The notes: a model not told the origin generated them from the letters alone. A stretch of 64,000 nt of DNA from Cupriavidus necator (GCF_013141915.1 NZ_SROX01000008.1:62001-126000), one strand, 5' to 3'; shown: positions 44,655 through 53,099, numbered from the stretch's first letter. Numbers and translations: made by a program.

Positions 44655-46547
44655 TCATCGCTGGCGCCAGCCCAGCGTGATGAAGCCCGCGCGCCCCTGC
44701 GTGTTGTAGGGGTAGGCGAGCTGGTAGTCCTTGTCGAACAGGTTTTCGACGCGGGCGGCGATGAACCATTGCTTGTCGATGTTGTAGCGGGCGTTCAGGT
44801 TGACGATACCGTATCCGCCCAGCCGGCGCGAGCCGGCATCCATGCGCGACGACGACACCAGCCATTCGCCGCCAAAGCGCCAGTTGCCGAAGTTGCGGCC
44901 CACGTCGAGCGCGGCATGGCGGCGCGCGCGGCGCAGCAGCTGGGTGTCGGACTGCTCGTCGACCGGATTCTGGAAAGTCACGCTGGCGCCGATATCGGTG
45001 CCGTAGACGCTGGCGCGCCAGGAAGCCTCGATGCCCTGCACCTTGGCCTTGTTGACGTTTTGCGCCAGGAACATGCCGTTGGGCTGCAGGGCCGACACGA
45101 TTAGGTCGTTGTAGCGCGTCTCGAACGCGGTCACGCGCAGCAGTCCGGCGCTGGCGGTGGTGTACTGCACGCCGGCCTCGACCGACTTGGCGCGCTCGGG
45201 CTGCAGGTTCGGCTGGCCGAAGTTGGGGTAGTACAGCTCGTTGAAGGTCGGCGCGCGGAAGGCGTTGCTGACGTTGGCGATCAGCTTCAGCGCGTCGGTC
45301 AGGTTGTAGCCATAGCCGGCAAAGAAGCTGCCCTGGTTGCCGAAGTCGGAATAGTGGTCGTTGCGCGCATTGAGCTGCAGCTGGTGCTTGCCGAAGCGCC
45401 CGTCATAGCCGCCGAAAACCGAGAACACATTGCGCGTGGGGGCGCCGTAGGCGCTCGAGTCCAGCTCCTGCTGCAAGTAGTCGGTGCCGAACAGCAGCGT
45501 GTGGCCGGCGGCCAGCGCATACTCGTTCTGCCAGTTGAACTGGCGGTTGCGCGTATTGAAGGTGCCGTTCGGGTTGCCGTTGAGGAAGGTGTCGCTGCGG
45601 TCCTCGCTCTGCGACAGCTTGAAATGCGTGCTCCAGTCCGCGCCGAGCTTGCCGTTGACGAACGCCGACAGCGTGTACAGCTCGCTGTTGGTGCGGTTCT
45701 CGTCGGTGGGACGGCCAAAGGCGCTGTCGAACGACAGCTTGCTCTTCGCGTAGTAGCCGGTGACGCCCGCATCCCAGTCTGGCGTGAAGCGATGCTTCAC
45801 CTGGCCCGACACGCTCTGGTTCTCGTACGGGTTGTCGTTGGGGTTCGCGCGCGGCGCCTGCTTCGTGTTGATCGACGAGAAGCCGTCGGTCTTGAACGCC
45901 GACCCGGTCAGGTTGAACGAGGTATCGCCGACCTGGCCGCCATAGCCGACCGTGCCCTGGCGCGTGTTGTTGCTGCCGTACTCCACCTGCGCATTGGCCG
46001 CCGGCGCCTGGCCGGCGCCGCTCTTGGTGAAGATCTGCACCACGCCGCCGATCGCGTCCGAGCCGTACAGCGCCGAGACGTTGCCGCGCACCACCTCGAT
46101 CCGCTCGATCTGGTCGGGCAGGATATTGGCCAGCTGCGCGGTGCCGCTGCTGGCCGACGAGACCCGCATGCCGTCGATCAGGATCAGCGTCTGGTTGGAA
46201 TTGGCGCCGCGCATGAACAGCGAGGTGTTGCTGCCCATGCCGCCGTTGGTGGAGAACTCCACCCCGGCCTGGCTGCGCAGCAGCGTGCGCAAGTCAGGCG
46301 CCTGCGCGTTGGCAATGTCCTGCTGCGTGACCACCGTGGTATGCGGCAGCGCCTCCGTAATGGCTTGCGCGGTGCGGGTGGACGTGACCACCACCGGCGC
46401 AAGCTGCGCGGCGCTGCTATCCGCCGCTTGTGCCGACGCAGTACCGGAAACCAGGGTGAACGAAGCCATGGCCGCCAGGATGGCGGGCACGGACGGACGC
46501 ACCGCCGGGCTTGCCGGGCGGTTCGACCTGTGGAGCGATGAACGCAT
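44655..46547 (-). CDS. btuB: TonB-dependent corrinoid receptor BtuB
   Basis: This 630-residue outer membrane receptor has a signal peptide (residues 1 to about 41, ending ASAQA), a TonB box-like APVVVTSTR, a plug domain with TTVVTQQDIANAQAPDLRTLL and a barrel that ends TLGWRQR-like after a final aromatic strand. The cobalamin riboswitch directly upstream supports B12 as ligand. I set the start at ATG 46547; longer frames run into the riboswitch. It is the first gene of a seven-gene operon. Confidence 0.93.
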   Translation of the reverse strand: MRSSLHRSNRPASPAVRPSVPAILAAMASFTLVSGTASAQAADSSAAQLAPVVVTSTRTAQAITEALPHTTVVTQQDIANAQAPDLRTLLRSQAGVEFSTNGGMGSNTSLFMRGANSNQTLILIDGMRVSSASSGTAQLANILPDQIERIEVVRGNVSALYGSDAIGGVVQIFTKSGAGQAPAANAQVEYGSNNTRQGTVGYGGQVGDTSFNLTGSAFKTDGFSSINTKQAPRANPNDNPYENQSVSGQVKHRFTPDWDAGVTGYYAKSKLSFDSAFGRPTDENRTNSELYTLSAFVNGKLGADWSTHFKLSQSEDRSDTFLNGNPNGTFNTRNRQFNWQNEYALAAGHTLLFGTDYLQQELDSSAYGAPTRNVFSVFGGYDGRFGKHQLQLNARNDHYSDFGNQGSFFAGYGYNLTDALKLIANVSNAFRAPTFNELYYPNFGQPNLQPERAKSVEAGVQYTTASAGLLRVTAFETRYNDLIVSALQPNGMFLAQNVNKAKVQGIEASWRASVYGTDIGASVTFQNPVDEQSDTQLLRRARRHAALDVGRNFGNWRFGGEWLVSSSRMDAGSRRLGGYGIVNLNARYNIDKQWFIAARVENLFDKDYQLAYPYNTQGRAGFITLGWRQR

Positions 46548-46636
46548 GATGCAGGACTGGATAGAAACGGCCGGGCCCGTTCCCCCGCGGGCCATATGGC
46601 GATGAGGCGTGCCGCGCACGGGCGGCAGCCCGCGTT

Positions 46637-46925
46637 CAGGCCGGTATCCGGGCTGGCGACACGAAACCGGCGCCTTCCCGAACCTGCGGTTCAGTGGCGT
46701 GTGGCCGGTCCTGCGGGCATGTGGCCTGGCATCCGATGACGGATGGGGCCCGCCAGCAGCGTTGCCGACAGTGACTGTCGGCGAGGCTGGCGGATGCGCA
46801 CCGCGGTCGCTTACCGTTGCGGGGGCAGCACAGGTTGGCCTGTCCGGCGCGCAGCCGGCCCGACTCCCTGTTTCCCGTTGAACTGCCCTTTCGCCTGGGG
46901 CGAACCGGGCGAGCACCTGGAACGT
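46637..46925 (-). promoter_or_regulatory. Cobalamin riboswitch controlling btuB-cobC
   Basis: Read on the minus strand, the conserved blocks occur in order: GGGAA in the first junction, GCTGCCCCCGCAACGGTAA (46811-46829), GCCACTG (46692-46698), GGGAAGGC, and the B12 box AGCCCGGATACCGGCC (46639-46654). It lies 90 bases before the btuB ATG, so binding of adenosylcobalamin would shut the operon by masking the ribosome site or terminating transcription. The 5' border is approximate. A hairpin CCGACAGTCACTGTCGG in the middle looks like a peripheral stem. Confidence 0.95.
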
Positions 46926-47068
46926 GCGCGAGTCTAGGGCGTTTCGCTCGCCGCGTCAACGCGATCACCGCGCGCCGACGGTAGCGTTTTGTCACACTCT
47001 CGCAGCGTCTTGTGTGCAGAAGCCTGCAACTTCCATGCGGGTGGCCGGTCACAAACCTTTCCTCCACA

Positions 47069-47096
47069 TTGTGCATGCCGGCGCATCGGCTAGAAT
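47069..47096 (+). promoter_or_regulatory. Candidate sigma-70 promoter for zapB-like and zapA genes
   Basis: TTGTGC (47069-47074) and TAGAAT (47091-47096) are separated by 16 bases, which predicts a start near 47103, just before ATG 47122. Assigned by hexamer match only. Confidence 0.4.
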
Positions 47097-47121
47097 CGCG
47101 ATACCTGACACTACTCCCATC

Positions 47122-47454
47122 ATGACAGGCCCTATGCTCACCGAACTCGAACAACTGGCCGCCAAGATCGGGCGCGTGCTGCACCATGCGGACACCCTGG
47201 CGGCGGAGAACCAGCGGCTGCGCGACGAGATCGCGCGGCTGGAGGGCGAAGCCGCGCAATTGCGCGGCGAGCGCGAGGCCATGGCCGCCGACCGCGAACT
47301 GCTCAATATCAAGATCGAGGAAGCGCAGCTGCGCATCCAGTCCATCCTTGACAAGCTGCCGACCGCCAGCGACACGCGCCAGCTCGACCTGCTCGGCGAA
47401 GCGGCCGCGGCGCAGGGCGCCGAAGCGCACAAGGCCCCCGGAGAACACGCATGA
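47122..47454 (+). CDS. Small coiled-coil protein upstream of zapA (ZapB-like)
   Basis: This 110-residue protein has a long heptad-rich helix over residues about 5-75 (LTELEQLAAKIGRVLHHADT, then AENQRLRDEIARLEGEAAQL) and a short variable tail. Its size and coiled coil resemble cell division factor ZapB, and it overlaps zapA by four bases (ATGA at 47451). ATG 47134 is an equally possible start; the frame upstream of 47122 has no support. A role at the division ring with ZapA is inferred from position, not shown. Confidence 0.8.
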   Translation: MTGPMLTELEQLAAKIGRVLHHADTLAAENQRLRDEIARLEGEAAQLRGEREAMAADRELLNIKIEEAQLRIQSILDKLPTASDTRQLDLLGEAAAAQGAEAHKAPGEHA

Positions 47455-47783
47455 GCAACAAGCAAGTCGAAGTCAACATCGCCGGCCAGGCCTACCGCTT
47501 TGCCATCGCGCCCGAGAACGAGGCCGCGCTGCTCGAGGCGGTCGCACTGGTCGACACGCAGATGAACAAGCTGCGCAGCGGCAGCGCGGCCAAGGGCGTG
47601 GAGCGCGTGGCGGTGATGGCCGCCATCAGCATTGCCTCGGACCTGCTGTCGATGCAGCGCAAGCAGCAGGCCGAGGGCGCGATCCCGGTCGACGCCATCC
47701 GCGCGCGCATCCGCGAACTGAACGACCGCGCCGACGAGGCGCTGCGGCAATATGCCCACGTGGGCACCGGTACGCGCGGCTGA
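47451..47783 (+). CDS. zapA: Cell division protein ZapA
   Basis: This 110-residue protein binds FtsZ and bundles its filaments. It has the ZapA N-terminal domain VEVNIAGQAYRFAIAPENEA (about 5-24), the helix LLEAVALVDTQMNKLR and the conserved MAAISIASDLL (about 62-72), then a C-terminal coiled coil. Its position directly before 6S RNA is conserved in many beta- and gammaproteobacteria. Confidence 0.95.
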   Translation: MSNKQVEVNIAGQAYRFAIAPENEAALLEAVALVDTQMNKLRSGSAAKGVERVAVMAAISIASDLLSMQRKQQAEGAIPVDAIRARIRELNDRADEALRQYAHVGTGTRG

Positions 47784-47851
47784 GCGCGGCAAGGGGATGT
47801 GCTGCGGATGCCGCGCTGCCACGCAAAATGTAACGACACGCGCGAGTGGAC

Positions 47852-47880
47852 TTGGTATGCCCTGCGACGCGGTGTATAGT
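47852..47880 (+). promoter_or_regulatory. Candidate promoter for 6S RNA precursor
   Basis: TTGGTA (47852-47857) and TATAGT (47875-47880) with a 17-base spacer. This predicts a start near 47887, about 130 bases before the 6S core, so a processed precursor would be needed. Confidence 0.45.
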
Positions 47881-47889
47881 GTAGCCAGA

Positions 47890-48013
47890 CTGCACGAGGC
47901 ACCACAGAAGTGCAGCTGACAGGTCGGGTTATCGCGCCCGGCCGCCGTTTTCATCCCATCCTAGTCCGAAACGGCAAACGTCTGATATCCCGCACGTGGA
48001 GAGTCAGACGTTT
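47890..48013 (+). repeat. Three consecutive inverted repeats upstream of 6S RNA
   Basis: CTGCAC/GTGCAG (47890-47895, 47910-47915), GCCGTTT/AAACGGC (47944-47950, 47969-47975) and AAACGTCTGA/TCAGACGTTT (47976-47985, 48004-48013) are all perfect. The last two abut and each has an 18-base loop. No T run follows, so they are not ordinary terminators. They could be leader hairpins of the 6S precursor or a separate small RNA. Confidence 0.6.
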
Positions 48014-48018
48014 GACAG

Positions 48019-48234
48019 TTTCCCTGCCTGGTTCGTGAGGGTCATAAACTCCTTGAACCGATATGCATTGCATGGTGCGGGATTATGTCGCGTGGGCGAG
48101 CGCGTCGTCGCATTCATAGTCCGGGCCTGGCCTGGACTCCCTGAGTGGATGATGTACCCGAAATGCGACTTCCGCAGCCACTCTGAACCTCACTTGGGTT
48201 CAGGATGCCGATCCAGCGGCCGAGGCGGGGACCC
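48019..48234 (+). ncRNA. ssrS: 6S RNA
   Basis: 6S RNA mimics an open promoter and sequesters sigma-70 RNA polymerase. The outer stem TCCCTGCCT (48021-48029) pairs with AGGCGGGGA (48223-48231). The 5' side continues GGTTCGTGAGGG...CTTGAACCGATAT, close to the E. coli CTGAGCCGATAT block. The 3' side has the hairpin CTGAACC-TCACTT-GGGTTCAG typical of the family. It lies after zapA, the conserved location, and ends at an intrinsic terminator. Exact mature ends are estimates. Confidence 0.88.
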
Positions 48235-48238
48235 CCTT

Positions 48239-48274
48239 AAAAAGGCGGTGGTTTTCTGAACCATCGCCTTTTTT
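48239..48274 (+). terminator. Intrinsic terminator of 6S RNA
   Basis: GGCGGTGG (48244-48251) pairs with CCATCGCC (48261-48268) with one G-T pair and a 9-base loop, is preceded by an A run, and is followed by six T residues. Confidence 0.9.
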
Positions 48275-48332
48275 CTTGCCTGCATGCCTGCCCGTATTTT
48301 CCCGCACGGGCCTTCCTTTCCTGAGCAGCGCC

Positions 48333-48815
48333 GTGAGCCCTAACCAGAACCAACGCGCCCGCCAGTACTGGCTGATGAAATCGGAACCGGACGAAGCCAG
48401 CATCGATGACCTGGCCCGGGAACGCACGCTGCCGTGGACCGGCGTGCGCAATTACCAGGCACGCAACTTCATGCGCGATGCCATGCAGGTCGGCGACGGC
48501 GTGCTGTTCTACCACTCTTCGTGCCCGGAGCCCGGCATTGCCGGCCTGGCCGAGGTCTGTTCCCCACCCTACCCTGACCCTACCCAGTTCGACCCCAAGA
48601 GCCCGTATTTCGATGCCGCCTCGAAGGCGGAGGCTCCGCGCTGGCTGCTGGTCGACGTGCGCTTCGAAAGCAAGAGCCGCCTGATCCCGCTGGCCGAACT
48701 GCGCGAGCATGAAGCGCTGGCCGACATGGTCGTGCTCCGGCGCGGCAACCGGCTCTCGATCACGCCGGTGACGCCGGCGGAATGGCGCTTCATCACCGGC
48801 AAGCTGATGCGCTGA
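48333..48815 (+). CDS. EVE-domain protein
   Basis: This 160-residue protein has the PUA-like EVE fold that starts YWLMKSEPDEASIDDL (about 11-26) and includes TGVRNYQARNFMRDAMQVGDGVLFYHS. EVE proteins are thought to bind modified nucleotides. I use GTG 48333, which gives the normal length; the open frame to TTG 48276 begins in the 6S terminator. It occupies the place where many relatives have a folate cyclo-ligase gene after 6S RNA. Confidence 0.9.
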   Translation: MSPNQNQRARQYWLMKSEPDEASIDDLARERTLPWTGVRNYQARNFMRDAMQVGDGVLFYHSSCPEPGIAGLAEVCSPPYPDPTQFDPKSPYFDAASKAEAPRWLLVDVRFESKSRLIPLAELREHEALADMVVLRRGNRLSITPVTPAEWRFITGKLMR

Positions 48816-48890
48816 GCCCGGATGCGCCGGGCCCTGCCCCCCGCGCGCGGCAAGGCTGCCGACCACAATAACAACGACCTTCCAGACACG

Positions 48891-49715
48891 ATGCCGTTCG
48901 ACAACCTGCCGGTGCTGATCCCCGCCCTGCTGGCGCTGGGCGCTTTCACTGGTTTCTGCGCCGGCCTGCTGGGCGTGGGCGGCGGCATGATGATGGTGCC
49001 GTTTCTGACGCTGCTGTTCACCAGCCTGGGCTTTGCCGGCGAAGCCATCGTCCATATGGCGATCGCTACCTCGATGGGCACCATCCTGTTCACCTCGCTG
49101 TCGTCCGTGCGCGCGCACCACAAGCGCGGCGCAGTACGCTGGCCGATCGTGCTGGCGCTGGCGCCAGGCATTGTGATCGGTGGCATGGTCGGCGGTGGTA
49201 AGGTCTTTGCGGCGCTGAAGACCAGCTGGTTGTCGCTGGCATTCGCAGGCTTCGTCGGCTTCTCGGCGCTGCAGATGCTGCGCAACCGCCGGCCCAAGCC
49301 CGGGCGCCAGCTGCCGGGCTTCGCCGGCATGGCCGGGGCGGGCGGCGTGATCGGCTTCCTGTCGAGCCTGGTCGGCGCGGGCGGCGCCTTTGTCTCGGTG
49401 CCGTTCATGACCTGGTGCAATGTGCCGATCCACAACGCGGTGGCGACCTCGGCCGCGCTCGGCTTCCCGATCGCCGCGGCGAGCGTGGCGGGCTATGTCT
49501 GGAGCGGCTGGCAGATGCCGGGGCTGCCGGCGGGTTCGCTCGGATATATCTACCTGCCCGCGCTGCTGGTGATCGTAGGCGCAAGCGTGCTGACCGCGCC
49601 GCTGGGGGCGCGCACCGCGCATCGCATGGATGTGGGGCAACTGCGCAGGATCTTTGCCGTGCTGCTGCTGTGCCTGGCCACGTATATGTTGTGGAGGGCC
49701 AGGCAGGCGTTCTGA
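48891..49715 (+). CDS. TauE/SafE-family membrane permease
   Basis: This 274-residue protein has about eight helices in two related halves: GFCAGLLGVGGGMMMVPFLT (about 18-37) and GFLSSLVGAGGAFVSVPFMT (about 153-172), both with the family Gly-rich motif. Members export sulfite, sulfoacetate or other organic anions. ATG 48891 matches the family start; an earlier ATG (48822) adds a polar extension. The substrate is not predictable. Confidence 0.9.
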   Translation: MPFDNLPVLIPALLALGAFTGFCAGLLGVGGGMMMVPFLTLLFTSLGFAGEAIVHMAIATSMGTILFTSLSSVRAHHKRGAVRWPIVLALAPGIVIGGMVGGGKVFAALKTSWLSLAFAGFVGFSALQMLRNRRPKPGRQLPGFAGMAGAGGVIGFLSSLVGAGGAFVSVPFMTWCNVPIHNAVATSAALGFPIAAASVAGYVWSGWQMPGLPAGSLGYIYLPALLVIVGASVLTAPLGARTAHRMDVGQLRRIFAVLLLCLATYMLWRARQAF

Positions 49716-49846
49716 CGAGCCGTGTCACCCGCACGGGGGACGCCAGAGTCTGGCCCGACGGCGTTGCAACAATCGTTTGCAATGTCGCGGAACGATCGCC
49801 CGGCCTGCCACGTCTGACACCCATCACGTTTGAATGGGAGAACCAC

Positions 49847-50545
49847 ATGAAACAATGGCTCGCCGCCACCCTGCTCGGCACCACCGCCATCGTCGCCTCC
49901 GCACACGGCGGCCCGACGGAAACGCCGTCGGGCGTGCTGTCGCTGACCGCGCAGGCCGTCACCGAGGTGCCGACCGATATCGTGCACCTGACGCTGGCCG
50001 CGGAACAGGAAGGCGCGGAACCGGCGGCGATTTCCTCGGGCCTGTCGAGCCGGACCCAGGCCGTCATCACGCAGGCGCGCCGCGTCCAGGGCGTGACCGC
50101 CGAATCCGGCGGCTTCACCATCCATCCCAGCACCGACCGCAACGGCCGCATCAGCACGTGGCGCGGACGCTCCGAAGTCATCCTGAAGTCGCGCGATTTC
50201 TCGGCGGTGTCAAAGCTTGCGGGCGAGCTGGCCAGCCAGATGCAGGTGCAGAACATCGCCTTCTCGCTGTCGCGCGAAGCACGCGAGGCCGCCGAGGCCA
50301 AGCTGGCCGAGCAGGCCATCGCGTCGTTCCGCAGCAAGGCGCAGGCCACCACCCGGCTGTTCGGCTACAACAGCTTCACCATCCGCGAAGTCAGCGTCAA
50401 CGAAACCGGCATGGTGCCGCCGATGCCGCGCATGTACGGCGCCGCCAAGGCGATGATGGCCGACGCCGCGGTGCCGGTGCCAGTTGAAGGGGGCAAGACG
50501 CAGGTGACGGTGTCGGTGAATGGATCGGTGCAGATGCTGAAGTAA
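49847..50545 (+). CDS. Periplasmic SIMPL (DUF541) domain protein
   Basis: This 232-residue protein has a signal peptide (ending VASA-HGG, about residue 20) and the SIMPL/DUF541 fold with GVLSLTAQAVTEVPTDIVHL and a VQGVTAESGGFTIHPS segment. E. coli YggE is a relative linked to oxidative stress, but the mechanism is unknown. ATG 49847 follows GGGAG (49836-49840). A long open frame upstream overlaps the TauE gene and is a shadow. Confidence 0.9.
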   Translation: MKQWLAATLLGTTAIVASAHGGPTETPSGVLSLTAQAVTEVPTDIVHLTLAAEQEGAEPAAISSGLSSRTQAVITQARRVQGVTAESGGFTIHPSTDRNGRISTWRGRSEVILKSRDFSAVSKLAGELASQMQVQNIAFSLSREAREAAEAKLAEQAIASFRSKAQATTRLFGYNSFTIREVSVNETGMVPPMPRMYGAAKAMMADAAVPVPVEGGKTQVTVSVNGSVQMLK

Positions 50546-50570
50546 GCTGGCGCCTTCGATCGACCGCTTG

Positions 50571-50608
50571 TTTGCTCCCCTCTCCCGCAAGCGGGAGAGG
50601 GGAGCAAA
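50571..50608. repeat. Perfect 18-base hairpin repeat
   Basis: TTTGCTCCCCTCTCCCGC (50571-50588) and GCGGGAGAGGGGAGCAAA (50591-50608) pair completely around AA. The core CTCCCCTCTCCC/GGGAGAGGGGAG recurs at 62270-62304. It sits between two convergent genes, so it may end transcription from both sides. Confidence 0.85.
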
Positions 50609-50650
50609 CCGCGCAGTGTTTGAAAACCCCACGCCGTTTCGCGACCTTCC

Positions 50651-52204
50651 TTAAAGCACCGCAAACTTCTCCCGCAACACGTTCTTCTGCACCTTGCCCA
50701 TGGTATTGCGCGGCAACTCGTCCACCACGTGCACGCGCTTGGGCACCTTGAAGTTGGCGATGCGGCCCTTGAGGGTGCCGATCAGCGCGCCCTCGTTTAT
50801 GTCCGCCCCGGGCTTGCGCACCACCACGGCCACCACCGCCTCGCCGAAATCCGCGTGCGGCACGCCGATCACGGCACTCTCCGCCACGCCCGGCATCTCG
50901 TCGATAAAGCTCTCGATTTCCTTCGGGTAGACGTTGTAGCCGCCCGAGATGATCAGGTCCTTGCTGCGCCCGACGATGGTCAGGTAGTGGTCCGGCACCG
51001 CGCGCTCACCGGCCTGGCTGACCATGGCGCCGCCGAAGCGGCCGACGTCGCCGGTCTTGAACCAGCCGTCGTCGGTGAACTCTTCCCGGGTCTTCTCCGG
51101 CATGCGCCAGTAGCCCTTGAACACGTTCGGGCCGCGGACCTCGACATTGCCGATCTCGCCCGGCGCGCAGGGCTTGCCTTCGCCGTCGACCACGCGCACC
51201 GACACGCCCGGCAGCGGCATGCCCACGGTGCCGCCAATGCGCTCGCCCAGCGCCGGGTCATACGGGTTCGACACCAGCATCACGGTCTCGCTCATGCCGT
51301 AGCGTTCCAGGATGGTATGGCCGGTGCACTCGCGGAAGGCGTCGAAGGTTTCCAGCAGCAGCGGCGCCGAGCCCGACACGAACAGGCGCATGCGGCGGCA
51401 GGTGTCGTCATCGAAGCGCGGCTCCTGCAGCATGCGCACGTAGTAGGTCGGCACGCCCATCATCACGGTGCAGCGCGGCAGGAATTTCAGCACTTGCGCC
51501 ATGTCGAGCTTCGGCGCCCAGATCATCTTGGCGCCCGCCAGCAGCGCGCCGTGCGACGCGACGAACAGGCCGTGCACGTGGAAGATCGGCAGCATGTGCA
51601 GCAGCACGTCGTCGCTGCGCCAGCCCCAGAAGTCATGCAGCGTCTGCGCATTGGAGGCCAGGTTGCGGTGAGTCAGCATCGCGCCCTTGCTGCGGCCGGT
51701 GGTGCCCGAGGTATAGAGGATGGCAGCGAGGTCATCGTCCGCGCGCGCCACCGTGTCGAAGGCATCGGCCTTGCCCGCCGCGCGCGACAGCAGCGAGCCG
51801 CTGCGGTCGTCGTCCAGCGTAAAGACGTGGTTCACGCCGTGGCGGAACGCTACCTTGGAGACCCAGCCGAAGTTCTTGCTGCTGCAGACCACTACCGACG
51901 GCTCGGCGTTGCCGACGAAGTAATCGATCTCGGCTTCCTGGTAGGCGGTGTTCAGCGGCAGGTAGACGTAGCCGGCGCGCAGGGTGGCCAGGTACAGGAA
52001 CAGCGCTTCGGGAGATTTTTCTACCTGCACCGCCACGCGCGCGCCTTCGGGCAGGTGCAGCGAGGCCAGCAGGTTGGCCAGCTTGGCGGTGGCGCGGTCA
52101 AGGTCATCCCAGCTGTAGTACAGCCCGTCGTGCGTCTCGATGCAGCAGGCGCTACGGTCAGCGGGAAAGCGGGATTCGAACAGGGCGAACAGGTTGGCGT
52201 TCAT
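50651..52204 (-). CDS. matB: Malonyl-CoA synthetase (MatB type)
   Basis: This 517-residue ANL-superfamily ligase activates malonate to malonyl-CoA with ATP. LYTSGTTGRSKGAMLTHRNL (about 167-186) is the phosphate loop, ERYGMSET and GWFKTGDVG the later motifs, and the catalytic Lys is in PRNTMGKVQKNVL. Arg in the MCS-specific region and the closeness of malonyl-CoA decarboxylase support malonate as substrate. It is the last gene of the minus-strand malonate cluster. Confidence 0.93.
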   Translation of the reverse strand: MNANLFALFESRFPADRSACCIETHDGLYYSWDDLDRATAKLANLLASLHLPEGARVAVQVEKSPEALFLYLATLRAGYVYLPLNTAYQEAEIDYFVGNAEPSVVVCSSKNFGWVSKVAFRHGVNHVFTLDDDRSGSLLSRAAGKADAFDTVARADDDLAAILYTSGTTGRSKGAMLTHRNLASNAQTLHDFWGWRSDDVLLHMLPIFHVHGLFVASHGALLAGAKMIWAPKLDMAQVLKFLPRCTVMMGVPTYYVRMLQEPRFDDDTCRRMRLFVSGSAPLLLETFDAFRECTGHTILERYGMSETVMLVSNPYDPALGERIGGTVGMPLPGVSVRVVDGEGKPCAPGEIGNVEVRGPNVFKGYWRMPEKTREEFTDDGWFKTGDVGRFGGAMVSQAGERAVPDHYLTIVGRSKDLIISGGYNVYPKEIESFIDEMPGVAESAVIGVPHADFGEAVVAVVVRKPGADINEGALIGTLKGRIANFKVPKRVHVVDELPRNTMGKVQKNVLREKFAVL

Positions 52205-52272
52205 GGCGAGGGTCGAACGAAAGGCTAAGAAAACGAAGCAAGCGAGATGGGAAGCAGTGCCGGCGGCGCGCC

Positions 52273-53055
52273 CTACTCCCCGCGGAATTGCGGTGGCCGC
52301 CGTGCGAGGAAGGCGGCGACGCCTTCCGCGTGGTCCGCGCCTTCGGCATAGGCGAAATGCGCGTCCAGTTCCGCCGGTGACAGCGGCGCCGGCGACGGCG
52401 CCAGCCGGTGGATGGTGGCCTTGTTGATACGCGCCGCGGCAGGCGCCCCGGCGGCGATGCGGCGCACCGCGGCGTCGACCTCGGCGGCCAGCGCGCCAGG
52501 TTCGACCACGCGCGTCAGCAGGCCCTTTTCCCGCGCCTCGGCGGCGTCGAAGACGCGGCCCTCGAGCAGGATCTCCAGCGTCGCGGCGCGGCCCGCCAGC
52601 GTCAGCAGGCCTTGCAGCTCGCCGGGCGCCATCGGGAAGCCCAGCCGGTTGATCGGCACGCCGAAGCGGCTATCCGACGCAGCGATGCGCAGGTCGCAAT
52701 GGCAGGCAATTTCCAGCCCGCCGCCGACGCAGACGCCTTCGATCATCGCCACGGTGGGATGCGCGCAGTGCGCTACCGCCGCCAGCGCGGGTGCGATGGT
52801 GGCCATGTGGTAGTGGCGCACCGCGACGGCGTCGCCGCGCTCCGCGGGAAACTCGGCAATGTCGGCGCCGGCGGCAAAATTGCCGTCGGCGCCGCGCACC
52901 ACCACGCAGCGCAGCGAGGTATCGGCCGACAACCGCGCAAAGCCCGCCGCCAGCTCGCGCCACATCTGCGCGGAAATGGCGTTGAGCTTGCCGGCGTGCG
53001 ACAGCGTTACGGTGGCGGTGGTGCCCTGCGTGGCAAAGCGCACGGTGCCGCTCAT
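52273..53055 (-). CDS. Enoyl-CoA hydratase/isomerase-family protein in the malonate cluster
   Basis: This 260-residue crotonase-fold protein has an oxyanion-hole segment NFAAGADIAEFPA (59-71) and the second oxyanion Gly run with GGGLE (111-115). Glu115 fits the first catalytic glutamate of hydratases. At the second position, where hydratases have PE, it reads FGVPINRLG (131-139), so that glutamate is replaced by Ile135. It may therefore be an isomerase, decarboxylase or other crotonase activity. It lies 44 bases after the Bug receptor gene and 68 bases before matB. Confidence 0.88.
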   Translation of the reverse strand: MSGTVRFATQGTTATVTLSHAGKLNAISAQMWRELAAGFARLSADTSLRCVVVRGADGNFAAGADIAEFPAERGDAVAVRHYHMATIAPALAAVAHCAHPTVAMIEGVCVGGGLEIACHCDLRIAASDSRFGVPINRLGFPMAPGELQGLLTLAGRAATLEILLEGRVFDAAEAREKGLLTRVVEPGALAAEVDAAVRRIAAGAPAAARINKATIHRLAPSPAPLSPAELDAHFAYAEGADHAEGVAAFLARRPPQFRGE

Positions 53056-53099
53056 GGGCGCTTCCCCTGGCTACGGATCGGCATTGGCATGGCCTTGCG

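Noticed and set aside
47996..48259. 87-codon open frame starting MESQTFDSF
   Set aside because: It lies entirely over the 6S RNA and runs into its terminator, so it is unlikely to be translated.
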